DNA of 48,833 nt from positions 1 through 48,833 of the forward strand of contig CAMHMO010000009.1 of assembly GCA_946186275.1 (NCBI GenBank), read 5' to 3'. Origin of the DNA: an uncultured Verrucomicrobiota bacterium. Its GTDB lineage: Bacteria > Verrucomicrobiota > Verrucomicrobiia > Opitutales > UBA9783. The position numbers and the translations under genes are program-made. Positions 1 through 8,444 of the stretch are shown here, piece after piece. Every line of letters begins with the position of its first letter. Position 1 is the first letter of the stretch. Under the pieces are notes generated by a model that was not told the DNA's origin, ran no database searches, and saw only the letters and a list, made by a program, of their open reading frames with translations.

Positions 1-124
1 GCTTTTATTGGACAACAAGTTGGGAAGGTTGTCAAGAGGAAGAGCGAAGATTTTTCGGCGGGTTTGAAGAATTTGACGGGGAAGAGGACGGGGGCGTTCA
101 AAGGGGGGGGGCAGGGATTTCCGC
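1..124. other. Window edge, no assignable gene
   Basis: The plus strand is open in one frame from base 1 to a stop at 190-192, giving a lysine- and glycine-rich stretch that runs over the 3' end of the mraY gene on the other strand. It could be the tail of a gene cut by the window edge, but nothing in it is recognisable. A run of nine G (103-111) lies just downstream of the mraY stop on the minus strand. Confidence 0.3.
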
Positions 125-1225
125 TTATCGCAACTTCAATGTCATCAATCCAAAAAGCGCGCACAGGAGCGACACAATCCAAAAGCGTATAACAATCTTC
201 GGTTCGGCGATGCCCGAGAGTTCGAAATGATGATGGATGGGGCTCATTTTGAAGCAGCGTTTGTGAAACGTTTTATACGAAAAGACCTGCAAAATAACCG
301 ATAATGTTTCAACGACAAATACCAACCCGACGAGGACAAGTGTGAACGCCTGGTGCGTCATGAGCGCGACGCAACCGATCCAGCCGCCGATTGCAAGCGA
401 TCCAGTATCGCCCATAAAAATTTCCGCCGGATAAGCATTGAACCACAGAAAGGCGGTGCATGCGCCGACAATTGATAGACACAGGATGCTTAATTCCTCA
501 ACGCCGTTCAAATAGGGCAGATTTAAGTAACGCGCCAGGTGTATATGACCCGTAACGTAGGCAAAAACCGTGTAGGTGAGCAAAACCGGCAGGGTACAAC
601 CGACCGCAAGTCCATCCAACCCGTCCGTCAAATTAAGCGCATTACTCGTTCCCGCAATGACCAAAAACCAGAAAATTGCCAAAACGACGAACGGTATGTT
701 TGTCCACAGCGGATGTTTAAAAAACGGAACATATAATTGCCGAATATGCTCCTCAATGCCCGTTGCATGAAGCAATACCCATACAACGCAAACCGTTGCG
801 ATAGTTTGCGCCGCCAGTTTCCGCCGACCCGATAAGCCGCGCGTGTTCTGTTGTTTTAATTTGAGACCGTCGTCGATTGCACCGACTAAACCGAGGAACA
901 ATCCCGTTAAAAGCGCGCAACAACCGTAGATATTAGGTTTCAGCCACAGCAGGCAGGAAATACACACGCCCGACAGAATTGCCAATCCGCCCATTGTGGG
1001 GATTTGTTTTTTCTGTTCGTGCAGAACCGCCAAGTCTTTGATGACGGAAGCATCACGCACGACGTCTTTTATCTTCATGCGTCGCAGAGTAGCGAAGATT
1101 TTCGGACCGATAAAAATGCCCCACAGCAGTGCGGTCACGAGTGCCATGCTTCCGCGGAACGTGACGTAGCGAAACAATCGCAACGGACCGAAAAAGTGTT
1201 CCAGCTGATGCAAATAATACAGCAC
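125..1225 (-). CDS. mraY: MraY, phospho-MurNAc-pentapeptide transferase
   Basis: This integral membrane enzyme transfers phospho-MurNAc-pentapeptide from UDP to undecaprenyl phosphate, making lipid I for peptidoglycan. At 366 residues it has the usual family length. The N-terminus (LRLFRYVTFRG) is typical and supports the GTG start. Diagnostic motifs are all present: the aspartate pair in GAIDDGLKL, NALNLTDGLDGLA, the MGDTGSLAIGG loop, and the histidine-rich MSPIHHHFEL near the C-terminus. About ten hydrophobic segments are visible. It is not next to the other mur/fts genes normally seen in a dcw cluster: murA and an ftsZ lie elsewhere in the window, and a tRNA-Phe lies upstream on the same strand. 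The assignment is secure. Confidence 0.97.
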   Translation of the reverse strand: MLYYLHQLEHFFGPLRLFRYVTFRGSMALVTALLWGIFIGPKIFATLRRMKIKDVVRDASVIKDLAVLHEQKKQIPTMGGLAILSGVCISCLLWLKPNIYGCCALLTGLFLGLVGAIDDGLKLKQQNTRGLSGRRKLAAQTIATVCVVWVLLHATGIEEHIRQLYVPFFKHPLWTNIPFVVLAIFWFLVIAGTSNALNLTDGLDGLAVGCTLPVLLTYTVFAYVTGHIHLARYLNLPYLNGVEELSILCLSIVGACTAFLWFNAYPAEIFMGDTGSLAIGGWIGCVALMTHQAFTLVLVGLVFVVETLSVILQVFSYKTFHKRCFKMSPIHHHFELSGIAEPKIVIRFWIVSLLCALFGLMTLKLR

Positions 1226-1380
1226 GCCTCTATTGTAAGCGTTTATCGTTTTTGGCGAAAGTAAAAATCCTGCCGGTGAAGAGGCGTAAGAGATATATTA
1301 AAGTGAAAAATAAAAACCTGCTGCCGACGCTTCGAAATTTCCAAAACAACCGTGCAGTACGCAACGAAGCCCAAAATAAC

Positions 1381-1456
1381 TGGTGGCTAGAGTTGGAATC
1401 GAACCAACGACACAAGGCTTTTCAGGCCTCTGCTCTACCGACTGAGCTATCCAGCC
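1381..1456 (-). tRNA. tRNA-Phe (GAA)
   Basis: The reverse complement folds into a full cloverleaf. The acceptor stem is GGCTGGA/TCTAGCC, the D-stem is GCTC/GAGC, the anticodon stem is GAGGC/GCCTT with loop CTGAAAA (anticodon GAA, phenylalanine), and the T-arm is GTTGG-TTCGATT-CCAAC. The terminal CCA is encoded (1381-1383). Confidence 0.96.
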
Positions 1457-1596
1457 ACGCGCCTCTATGGAAAAAGAGAAATTACATTCGGTCAACATTT
1501 TTCGGGTTTTCACGACGACGAAGTTTTCAATTACCGCGAAATCTCTTTTGAGTTCTTTGCGGTTGCGTGCGTTTATCGGCGTTTCAAAATAAATGC

Positions 1597-2478
1597 ATGC
1601 CGACTTTGTTTATTCTGGCGGGAGCAACGGCATCCGGAAAAACCGAGCTGGCGTTGAATTTTGCGCAGAAAAAAAACTGCGAAATCCTTTCCTGCGACGC
1701 ATCGGCGTTTTACCGCGGAATGGATATCGGAACCGCCAAACCGACGCCGGAAGAACGACGAACGGTGCGTCATTGGGGCGTTGATATCGCGGAACCGAAC
1801 GAACCGTTTTCGATTAAGGACTTTGTTTCTTACGCGCAAAAGTGCGTTTCGGATATTACGGCGCGCGGCAAAAATGTTCTGGCGGTCGGCGGTTCGGGAT
1901 TGTATTTGAAAAGTTTTTTGTCGCCCGTGACCGATGATGTGCATCCGAGTGAAGCCGTGCGGGAAGAAATTGCGGCGTTGGAAGCAAACGGCGGCATCGA
2001 AGCCCTTCGGGAACGATTGTTGAAATTCGATCCGCAGGCATCAAAGTATGTAGAGTTTAAAAATCCGCGTAACGTACGAAAAGCGTTGGAACGTTGTTTA
2101 ACGACAGGCTTACCGCTTGTGGAAGTATTAAAAAACTTTCAACAACAGCCGATGCCTTACGCTTCATTGACGAAAGTTACCATTTGCCTTTGTCGACCGT
2201 TGGAAATCCTTAAACTGCGCATTCGTCTGCGGGTACATAAAATGTTGCAAAACGGTCTTATTGACGAAGTGCGACGATTGAAGGAAGAAGGAAAATTATT
2301 GCCGGATACGCCCGCTTCCACGGCGATCGGGTACCGCGAAACATTAAAATTTCTGCAACAACCGACATCTTTGGAAGATCTCGAACGGGAAATCGTGAAC
2401 GATACATACGGATTGGCGAAAAAACAACTGACCTGGTTTCGTCATCAAATGGCGTTTGACGGGTATTGGTATGGGTGA
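1597..2478 (+). CDS. miaA: MiaA, tRNA dimethylallyltransferase
   Basis: MiaA adds a dimethylallyl group to N6 of A37 in tRNAs that read UNN codons. The protein starts almost directly with the P-loop GATASGKTELAL, followed by a version of the substrate-binding motif ending YRGMDIGTAKP. Further on, GGSGLYLKS, the central insertion domain that grips tRNA, and AIGYRE are all present. I chose the ATG at 1597 because the family begins only a few residues before the P-loop. An upstream GTG at 1567 would add ten residues. No clear Shine-Dalgarno sequence is seen at either start. A tRNA-Phe gene, whose product is a MiaA substrate class, lies divergently just upstream. Confidence 0.95.
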   Translation: MPTLFILAGATASGKTELALNFAQKKNCEILSCDASAFYRGMDIGTAKPTPEERRTVRHWGVDIAEPNEPFSIKDFVSYAQKCVSDITARGKNVLAVGGSGLYLKSFLSPVTDDVHPSEAVREEIAALEANGGIEALRERLLKFDPQASKYVEFKNPRNVRKALERCLTTGLPLVEVLKNFQQQPMPYASLTKVTICLCRPLEILKLRIRLRVHKMLQNGLIDEVRRLKEEGKLLPDTPASTAIGYRETLKFLQQPTSLEDLEREIVNDTYGLAKKQLTWFRHQMAFDGYWYG

Positions 2479-2539
2479 ACAGAGTTGGATGCTGACAAGG
2501 GACGTATTCTAAAATCTCTCCAAGTTTATCTAAAGTGAA

Positions 2540-2566
2540 GTTTTTGCGAGAAAATTTCGCAAAAAC
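2540..2566. other. Perfect 10-bp stem-loop between miaA and ndk
   Basis: GTTTTTGCGA at 2540-2549 pairs perfectly with TCGCAAAAAC at 2557-2566 across a 7-base loop. There is no U-run after the stem on either strand, so it is not a textbook terminator. It may protect the 3' end of miaA mRNA or act as an attenuator before ndk. Confidence 0.5.
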
Positions 2567-2567
2567 C

Positions 2568-2594
2568 TTGACCGATGCAGTCTCGTTTTACACT
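2568..2594 (+). promoter_or_regulatory. Possible sigma-70 promoter of ndk
   Basis: TTGACC (2568-2573) resembles a -35 box and TACACT (2589-2594) a -10 box. The 15-base spacer is shorter than ideal. Transcription would start about 14 bases before the ndk ATG. The call rests on the match alone. Confidence 0.3.
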
Positions 2595-2614
2595 GTAGGG
2601 TACAGGGATAAGAG

Positions 2615-3037
2615 ATGACTTTGGAACGTACATTGGTGATCATAAAACCCGACGGGATGCAAAAGAACCTGACGGGTGTTATTTTAAAACGCTTTACGGA
2701 AGCGGGCATGCGACCGATTGCTTCTAAAATGATGCAGTTAACGGAAGTGATTTTGCGTGACCATTACGATTTTCTCGTCGACAAACCGTTTTTCCCGGAC
2801 ATTTTGTCCTACATGCAACAGTGCCCTGTTATGCTGTGGGTGTTGGAAGGCGAAAATGCGATTGCCAAAGTGCGCGAGTTGCTCGGACCGACGGATTCCA
2901 AGTTGGCACCGAAAGGAACCATTCGCGGCGATTTCGGAGTGGACAAATCCACGAATGTCGTTCATGCATCCGACAGTCCCGTTTCGGCTCAGAAGGAAAT
3001 TGCGCGCTTCTTCAGAAAAGAAGAGATTTTCGGGTAG
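2615..3037 (+). CDS. ndk: Nucleoside diphosphate kinase
   Basis: The enzyme passes the gamma phosphate of ATP to other NDPs through a phosphohistidine and balances the NTP pool. The 140-residue length is normal. It begins with ERTLVIIKPDGMQKN, the standard N-terminal strand and ATP-binding lysine. The active-site histidine is in NVVHASDSP near residue 118. GTIRGDFGVD, which holds a nucleotide-contacting arginine, is also intact. The gene stands alone, with a stem-loop and a possible promoter upstream. Confidence 0.97.
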   Translation: MTLERTLVIIKPDGMQKNLTGVILKRFTEAGMRPIASKMMQLTEVILRDHYDFLVDKPFFPDILSYMQQCPVMLWVLEGENAIAKVRELLGPTDSKLAPKGTIRGDFGVDKSTNVVHASDSPVSAQKEIARFFRKEEIFG

Positions 3038-3327
3038 TTTTCTGCGGTTTATCTTGACTTCGGAAGGGTTGCTTGGTTTTTCTTGGAGGTTTCGGGAAGG
3101 GCTTTTGTGACGGTGTATGTTGTTCCCGTCAGCGAGCATCGTTTGAGTGCTGGTGTGTTCTACGTAGGCATTATTCTGTTTATTCAAAAAATTTAAACGC
3201 CGTAAAAGGATATTTCGCCTTTTTGCATCAAATCTAACATCTGCAATCTTCAGAACACACTAAGCATACAATTCGATGTTACACGTGAGGTTTTTCAATA
3301 TAGATCAAATCCTTTAGTTGTTATCCT

Positions 3328-4338
3328 TTATAACGCAAACCAACTTTGTACATCTGCCTGTAATTTTAGCACCTGCCAACCGCGTGGTGCCAATTGGCGC
3401 CCTTGCGGTGTTCGTTGTAAATACCCTTCCTGGATGAGGAACGGTTCGTGTACTTCAGATAAAGTATCCGCTTCTTCACCCACTGCAATTGACAATGTGT
3501 GCAGCCCTGTCGGTTTCCCCTGAAATTGATGTGCCAATACAAATAAAATGCGTTTATCCAATTCGTCCAAACCGTTTTCATCAATATCCAACACCGCCAA
3601 CGCCCGGCGTGCCACCTCGCGAGAAACAACCTTTTCGTTTTTTTGTTGCGCAAAATCACGGGTAAAAGCGATTAAATTATTCGCAATACGCGGCGTTCCG
3701 CGAGAACGCGAAGCAATTTCCAATGCACCGCCTTTGTCCATTTCGATGTTAACCAGTGCCGCCGAACGAAGCACAATCGACCGCAGATCCTCCTTTGTAT
3801 AGTAATGCAGACGGGTTTGAAGAGTAAAACGCGACCGTAGCGGCGCCGAAAGCAGTCCGCTGCGTGTAGTAGCACCAAGTAAGGTAAATTTCGGCAAGTT
3901 TAAACGCACACTGCGGGCGTTCGGTCCCTGATCGATCATGACATCGATACAAAAATCCTCCATTGCCGAGAACAAATACTCCTCAACGGTTTTCGGTAAC
4001 CGATGCATTTCATCGATGAACAGAATGTCATTTTCCGATAAATTCGTCAGCAAGCCTGCCAAATCCGCGGCTTTTTCAATGACGGGTCCGGAGGTTACAT
4101 GCACCTGCACGCCCATTTCGTGTCCCAAAATGTGTGCCAGCGTTGTTTTCCCCAGCCCCGGCGGTCCGCTTAGTAAAATATGATTGAGCGCATCGCCCCG
4201 CTTACGTGCCGCACCAACCATGATTTGGAGACGTTCGACGGTTTTCGGTTGACCGGTAAAATCGGAAAACCGCGGTGGTCGAAGCCTATTTTCATCCATT
4301 CCGTTATGTTGGTTCAGCACAACATGCGGTGCACTCAT
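3328..4338 (-). CDS. ruvB: RuvB, Holliday junction branch-migration ATPase
   Basis: RuvB is the hexameric AAA+ motor that drives branch migration with RuvA at Holliday junctions. The 336 residues match the family. Visible elements are the N-terminal RPPRFSDFTGQ, Walker A GPPGLGKTT, Walker B ILFIDEMHRL, and the GATTRSGLLSAPLRSRF sensor and arginine-finger segment. The C-terminal winged helix contains PTGLHTLSIAVGEE and a late QRTPQGR. ruvA and ruvC, often adjacent in other bacteria, are not in the window. The gene is convergent with ndk. Confidence 0.97.
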   Translation of the reverse strand: MSAPHVVLNQHNGMDENRLRPPRFSDFTGQPKTVERLQIMVGAARKRGDALNHILLSGPPGLGKTTLAHILGHEMGVQVHVTSGPVIEKAADLAGLLTNLSENDILFIDEMHRLPKTVEEYLFSAMEDFCIDVMIDQGPNARSVRLNLPKFTLLGATTRSGLLSAPLRSRFTLQTRLHYYTKEDLRSIVLRSAALVNIEMDKGGALEIASRSRGTPRIANNLIAFTRDFAQQKNEKVVSREVARRALAVLDIDENGLDELDKRILFVLAHQFQGKPTGLHTLSIAVGEEADTLSEVHEPFLIQEGYLQRTPQGRQLAPRGWQVLKLQADVQSWFAL

Positions 4339-4470
4339 AGACTTTCAACGGAGATTGTATCACAAAATTTGAAAAGAATCACTTACGCAATCACGCCTCA
4401 AAAACACACCGACTAAGCGCGAACACCATGCTCTATTCTGTACCAGATCTTCGCAAACCGCAACCTTTAT

Positions 4471-5856
4471 CTACTCGCCTTTAAACTGCGCCGCCAACTG
4501 CGTCAGTGTCTTTTTGGCATCGCCGTAAATCATACGAACGTTGTCTTTCAAAAACAATTCGTTCTCCAGCCCCGAAAAACCTTTCCCCTGTCCGCGTTTG
4601 AGCACCAGTACGGTTTTCGCTTTGAAAACTTCCAATATCGGCATGCCGTACAACGGCGAATTTTTGTTTTCGACCGCCGCAGGATTGACCACATCGTTGG
4701 CTCCGACCACAATCGTAACATCCGTCTCGGGAAAACGCGCATTTGCAGCTTCCAATTCCGTCAATTGATCGTAATCCACATCCGCTTCCGCGAGAAGGAC
4801 ATTCATATGTCCCGGCATACGCCCTGCCACCGGATGGATGGCATAAAATACTTCTGCGCCGTTCTCCGTCAATTTTTGCACCAACTCTTTTACCGCATGC
4901 TGTGCCTGCGCCACTGCCAACCCGTACCCCGGAACAATCGCCACCGTTCGCGCTGCTTCCAACGGGAAATAAGCATCTTCCGCCGACATTGTCTTCGGCT
5001 CGCCGAAAGACTTCGACTGTGCTTTTGTTCCCGACGCCTTAAAACCGCCCAATAATACTTTTCCGATCGAGCGATTCATGGCTTTGCACATGATGAGCGT
5101 TAAGATGAGACCGCTCGTTCCGACCAAACATCCTGCAACGATAAGAACTTTGTTGAGCGAAATCAGCCCCGCCGCACACGCCGCAACGCCCGACAGACTG
5201 TTCAACAACGCAATTACCACCGGCATGTCACCGCCACCGATGTGAAGCGTGAACAATACTCCGGCAACCAGACTGAGAATGACGATTGCCGAAAGGGAAC
5301 TAAGGTCAACAAAACTTTCGGATGTAACCCAACCGTATAACCACCAGTATAGCCAACAGCCTAACCCGCAACAAACGTACATCTGAAACGGAAATACGAT
5401 GGAACCGCCCGGCAATTTTCGACTTAATTTTCCGTACGCAACCAAACTTCCCGTGAAGGTAATCCCGCCGATAACGATAGCCGAGACGATGGCAACTTTA
5501 GTAAAAACTGAGTTCGAGCCAACCCCATTGTCGGAAGTATCCATAAGCTTCAGACCCTCGACCATTCCGACCAATAAACTCGCCAATCCGCCGAAACCGT
5601 TAAATAACGCTACTAACTCCGGCATCGCCGTCATTTTAACGTAAGCCGCCGTCCAAATGCCGATTAACGATCCAAATGTAACTACACTGACCAATACCCA
5701 TGTGTTTTTCGGCGGAAATATCCACAAAGTCGTTGCCACCGCCAAGAGCATCCCGGCACCCGACAAAACATTGCCTTTTCTCGCGGTCGCCGCCTTCCCC
5801 ATCAATTTGAGACCGTATATCAGCAAAACAGCCGCCAGAACGAAGAGAGCGTCCAT
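4471..5856 (-). CDS. pntB: PntB, NAD(P) transhydrogenase beta subunit
   Basis: PntB is the membrane and NADP(H)-binding subunit of the proton-translocating transhydrogenase, which moves hydride between NADH and NADP+. Roughly residues 1-265 contain about nine hydrophobic segments, including the conserved HIGGGDMPVVIALLNSLSG. The C-terminal domain III shows GYGLAVAQAQ, HPVAGRMPGHMNVLLAEA and KRGQGKGFSGLEN, the NADP-binding signatures. The start lies two bases after the pntAB stop, so the two are one operon. The NAD(H)-binding subunit PntAA, needed for a working enzyme, is not encoded nearby. Confidence 0.95.
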   Translation of the reverse strand: MDALFVLAAVLLIYGLKLMGKAATARKGNVLSGAGMLLAVATTLWIFPPKNTWVLVSVVTFGSLIGIWTAAYVKMTAMPELVALFNGFGGLASLLVGMVEGLKLMDTSDNGVGSNSVFTKVAIVSAIVIGGITFTGSLVAYGKLSRKLPGGSIVFPFQMYVCCGLGCWLYWWLYGWVTSESFVDLSSLSAIVILSLVAGVLFTLHIGGGDMPVVIALLNSLSGVAACAAGLISLNKVLIVAGCLVGTSGLILTLIMCKAMNRSIGKVLLGGFKASGTKAQSKSFGEPKTMSAEDAYFPLEAARTVAIVPGYGLAVAQAQHAVKELVQKLTENGAEVFYAIHPVAGRMPGHMNVLLAEADVDYDQLTELEAANARFPETDVTIVVGANDVVNPAAVENKNSPLYGMPILEVFKAKTVLVLKRGQGKGFSGLENELFLKDNVRMIYGDAKKTLTQLAAQFKGE

Positions 5857-5858
5857 AA

Positions 5859-6146
5859 CTACTTTTTAAACATTTTCAGCATGCGGTCGGTGACGCAATA
5901 ACCGCCGACCACATTGATGACAGCGAAAAAAATTGCTACGTAACATAAAACCTCTGTCACTGCATCCGTTGCATACGACAACGTCGCCAAAGCTCCTACT
6001 AACGTAATCCCCGAAATCGCATTGGTTCCCGACATCAGCGGCGTATGCAGTTGTGACGGAATTTTCCCGATCAACTCAAAGCCCAGCCAGCCCGCCAGCA
6101 CCATGCAAAACGCAAGCCAACCGTAATCTACGCCTACCGTCTCCAT
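5859..6146 (-). CDS. pntAB: PntAB, transhydrogenase alpha-2 membrane subunit
   Basis: This 95-residue protein corresponds to the membrane domain found at the C-terminus of fused PntA, or to the separate alpha-2 subunit of the three-subunit (Rhodospirillum-type) enzyme. It shows three hydrophobic segments and the conserved stretch HTPLMSGTNAISGI. The cytosolic NAD-binding part (PntAA) would be expected immediately upstream. Instead the preceding same-strand gene is a sugar-phosphate transferase. Confidence 0.92.
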   Translation of the reverse strand: METVGVDYGWLAFCMVLAGWLGFELIGKIPSQLHTPLMSGTNAISGITLVGALATLSYATDAVTEVLCYVAIFFAVINVVGGYCVTDRMLKMFKK

Positions 6147-6214
6147 GCTTTTATTCCGAAATCCTTTTCGGCAAAAATAAAGGAAATTTTTGCGTCACAC
6201 TCACAACGACACTT

Positions 6215-7090
6215 TCAACGCGGCAAATCCATCGGATACGGTTCTTTTTCGCCGCTCAAAACTTCATACGGCACACCACAATCGCCCAATTTAACAATAA
6301 ACTTTGCCATATGTCGCAACGTCCACTGATGACTGATAAAATTTGTCGCATTAAAAAATAATAAAACGCAATCTACCCAAACGGAACGATGTTCAATATA
6401 AAAAAGTGCCAGACGGGACTTGATCGGACGACAGATATGCAGATAAGTATCGTAAGGATCTGGATAATGAGACAACAGCTCTCCTTCCCGTGACATCAAT
6501 AGAACAGCAAAATCAGACATCCCGGGAAGAACGCTAACAATATCTTTTTCCCGCGATGTAATCACCTGGTATTCCTGAACACTCTGCGGCCTCGGTCCGA
6601 TCAGCAACATATCGCCTTTAATAACGTTTATCAGTTGAAAAAATTCGTCCAACTTTAACGTTCGGAGCGCATGCCCCACTTTTGTGATTCGGACATCCGA
6701 ACACGATGTATAAGGGTTAACTTCATCCGAATTTACCACCATTGTTCTCAGTTTGATCATTGAGAAAAGTTTCCCATCCTTGCCTACCCTATCCGAGATA
6801 TAAATCGGATTTTTTCGGTCCTGAAGAAACACAATAACGATGCAGAAAATAAGCAACGGACTTAGTAAAATCAGCAAAAACAACGCAAGGATCCGCTGTG
6901 TAAAATTCCACAACATCAGCTCAGGTGTTGCAAATGAGGACAATAAATTCAAGATTTTATCGATAAAAAGGATACTGTTGCCGGTCGGATAAAAGGACAC
7001 GCAAGGTCTATTCGATTTTTTAGCCTTTAACATATTTAAGACAAGTGAACATGCAAATAGGCTTTGGAAGCCATTCTTACCCAAAATCAT
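6215..7090 (-). CDS. Polyprenyl-phosphate sugar-phosphate transferase (WcaJ/PglC-like)
   Basis: Enzymes of this family load the first sugar phosphate onto undecaprenyl phosphate to begin exopolysaccharide, O-antigen or glycan synthesis. The hallmark block is clear: a membrane helix (LALFLLILLSPLLIF), then IKLRTM, LRTLKLDEFFQLINV, KGDMLLIGPRP, and a C-terminal tail. The catalytic core is about 230 residues. The start is uncertain. The frame is open to 7225, but that would overlap the divergent HU gene. ATG 7090 is preceded by a modest GGA-rich site, and ATG 6916 begins right at the membrane helix. The upstream part is AT-rich and unlike the core. No other polysaccharide genes adjoin it. Confidence 0.85.
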   Translation of the reverse strand: MILGKNGFQSLFACSLVLNMLKAKKSNRPCVSFYPTGNSILFIDKILNLLSSFATPELMLWNFTQRILALFLLILLSPLLIFCIVIVFLQDRKNPIYISDRVGKDGKLFSMIKLRTMVVNSDEVNPYTSCSDVRITKVGHALRTLKLDEFFQLINVIKGDMLLIGPRPQSVQEYQVITSREKDIVSVLPGMSDFAVLLMSREGELLSHYPDPYDTYLHICRPIKSRLALFYIEHRSVWVDCVLLFFNATNFISHQWTLRHMAKFIVKLGDCGVPYEVLSGEKEPYPMDLPR

Positions 7091-7205
7091 TCTCAATTTC
7101 CAAAAAATTCCTCTTCCAAAACCCAATTCCCTCTCATTTTCTCTTAAACACGCTATTGACGTGCGGAAAAATAGCGATTTAATGAAGAAAAGTACTTTAA
7201 ATTTT

Positions 7206-7481
7206 ATGAACAAGTCAGAACTCATTGAGGAAATTCAGAGGCGCATGGGCGAGAAAGCCACGCGGGTGCTTGCCGAAGAAGCATTATCTGCCGTCTTGGA
7301 GTCCGTCAAACACGGGATCGAAAAGGATCAAACGGTATCGCTGGTCGGCTTCGGTACGTTTTCCGTTTCCGAACGCAAGGCGCGCAACGGTGTGAACCCG
7401 CAGACGGGAAAGCCCATCAAAATTGCCGCTTCCAAAAGCGTTAAGTTTAAGCCGAGCGCGCATTTGAAGGATTTGTGCTAG
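7206..7481 (+). CDS. HU/IHF-family DNA-binding protein
   Basis: This is a histone-like DNA-bending protein of 91 residues. The N-terminus MNKSELIEEIQRRMGEK and the beta-arm region (VGFGTFSVSERKARNGVNPQTGKPIKI) are diagnostic, and the arm carries the usual proline and arginines. ATG 7206 gives a standard N-terminus. An upstream ATG at 7161 would add fifteen atypical residues. It heads a plus-strand run with rpoZ and smpB. Confidence 0.95.
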   Translation: MNKSELIEEIQRRMGEKATRVLAEEALSAVLESVKHGIEKDQTVSLVGFGTFSVSERKARNGVNPQTGKPIKIAASKSVKFKPSAHLKDLC

Positions 7482-7541
7482 ACCGAAAGGTTCGAAGGCA
7501 ACCGATACTTCCGCCGTTTGTTTTAGTGCTTTGGGTTTCTT

Positions 7542-7739
7542 ATGTTTATCAACACGGTTTTATTGGATAAAGCGAGTAAGGTTATTCCGAATCCGAATAT
7601 TCTTGTCAATCTGGTTTCGAAACGCGTGAAGCAGTTGCGGGACGGTTCCACTCCGTTGGTGCAATCGTTGGAGAGGTTGACGTTGGAAGACACGGCGTTG
7701 CGCGAAATCATCGAAGGGAAGATCACCTACAATTTGTAG
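7542..7739 (+). CDS. rpoZ: RNA polymerase omega subunit
   Basis: This is a 65-residue protein. The pattern DKASKVIPNPNILVNLVSKR, the PLV segment, and the ending EDTALREIIEGKI match the omega fold (family RpoZ/Rpb6), which stabilises beta-prime during polymerase assembly. It is shorter than E. coli omega but similar to small omegas of other phyla. It sits 60 bases after the HU gene and 21 bases before smpB, which suggests co-transcription. Confidence 0.85.
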   Translation: MFINTVLLDKASKVIPNPNILVNLVSKRVKQLRDGSTPLVQSLERLTLEDTALREIIEGKITYNL

Positions 7740-7760
7740 GGGTTCACCTGTGGGCTTCGG

Positions 7761-8234
7761 ATGTGTTCCGCTTCCGGCGAAAGGACGAAAACGTTTTTGA
7801 ATCGGAGGTTATCGCATGATTTTTTCATCGGGAAAACCTTTGAGGCGGGTATCGTTCTTTCGGGTACCGAAATAAAGTCGTTGCGCGGCGGGAACTGTGT
7901 CATAGAGAAGTCCTTTGTGCACTTGGATCGTTGCGGTCATCTCGTATGGCTGAACGGTCATATCGATGCATACAAGTTCGGGACGTCGGAGAATCACGAA
8001 CCGACGCGGGGGCGTTTGCTGTTGCTTCATAAGCGGGAAATCGATGAGTTGCGTGGTGCATTGGAGCGCAAAGGCGAAAGTATTTTTCCCGTAAAGCTCT
8101 ATTTCAAACACGGCTTGGCGAAGCTGGAAATTGCGATTTGTAAGGCAAAAAAACAGTACGATAAGCGTCAGGATTTGAAGAAACGCGCGGAACAACGGGA
8201 TGCGGAGCGTTCCGTTCGGCAGCGTTTCAAATAG
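7761..8234 (+). CDS. smpB: SmpB, SsrA-binding protein
   Basis: SmpB binds tmRNA and brings it to stalled ribosomes for trans-translation. The 157 residues show LSHDFFIGKTFEAGIVLSGTEIKSLR, the tmRNA-binding beta-barrel start. The basic tail KKQYDKRQDLKKRAEQRD inserts into the decoding centre. An N-terminal extension of about ten residues precedes the usual NRRLSHD start. No tmRNA gene was recognised in this window. Confidence 0.95.
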   Translation: MCSASGERTKTFLNRRLSHDFFIGKTFEAGIVLSGTEIKSLRGGNCVIEKSFVHLDRCGHLVWLNGHIDAYKFGTSENHEPTRGRLLLLHKREIDELRGALERKGESIFPVKLYFKHGLAKLEIAICKAKKQYDKRQDLKKRAEQRDAERSVRQRFK

Positions 8235-8444
8235 TTTTGTTGGTTTCGTACACGCTCGAACAAAACGAGACACCGCAGGTTTTGCACTTTTATAGTGTAG
8301 CGCATCTTTGCGTTGCGTCCGTGTGTTCGTGTCTGATGCGTCCAAGCTTACAGGTGTATTCGAAATCGGATATGTCGTGTGTAGTTTTTGGAAGTGTGAA
8401 ACGAATAACGGCGTAGGTTCCATGTATTTTCGGCAATATTTTAG

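Noticed and set aside
3204-3224. Terminator between ndk and ruvB
   Set aside because: The stem (AAAAGG/CCTTTT) is short and mostly A-T, too weak to support a call.
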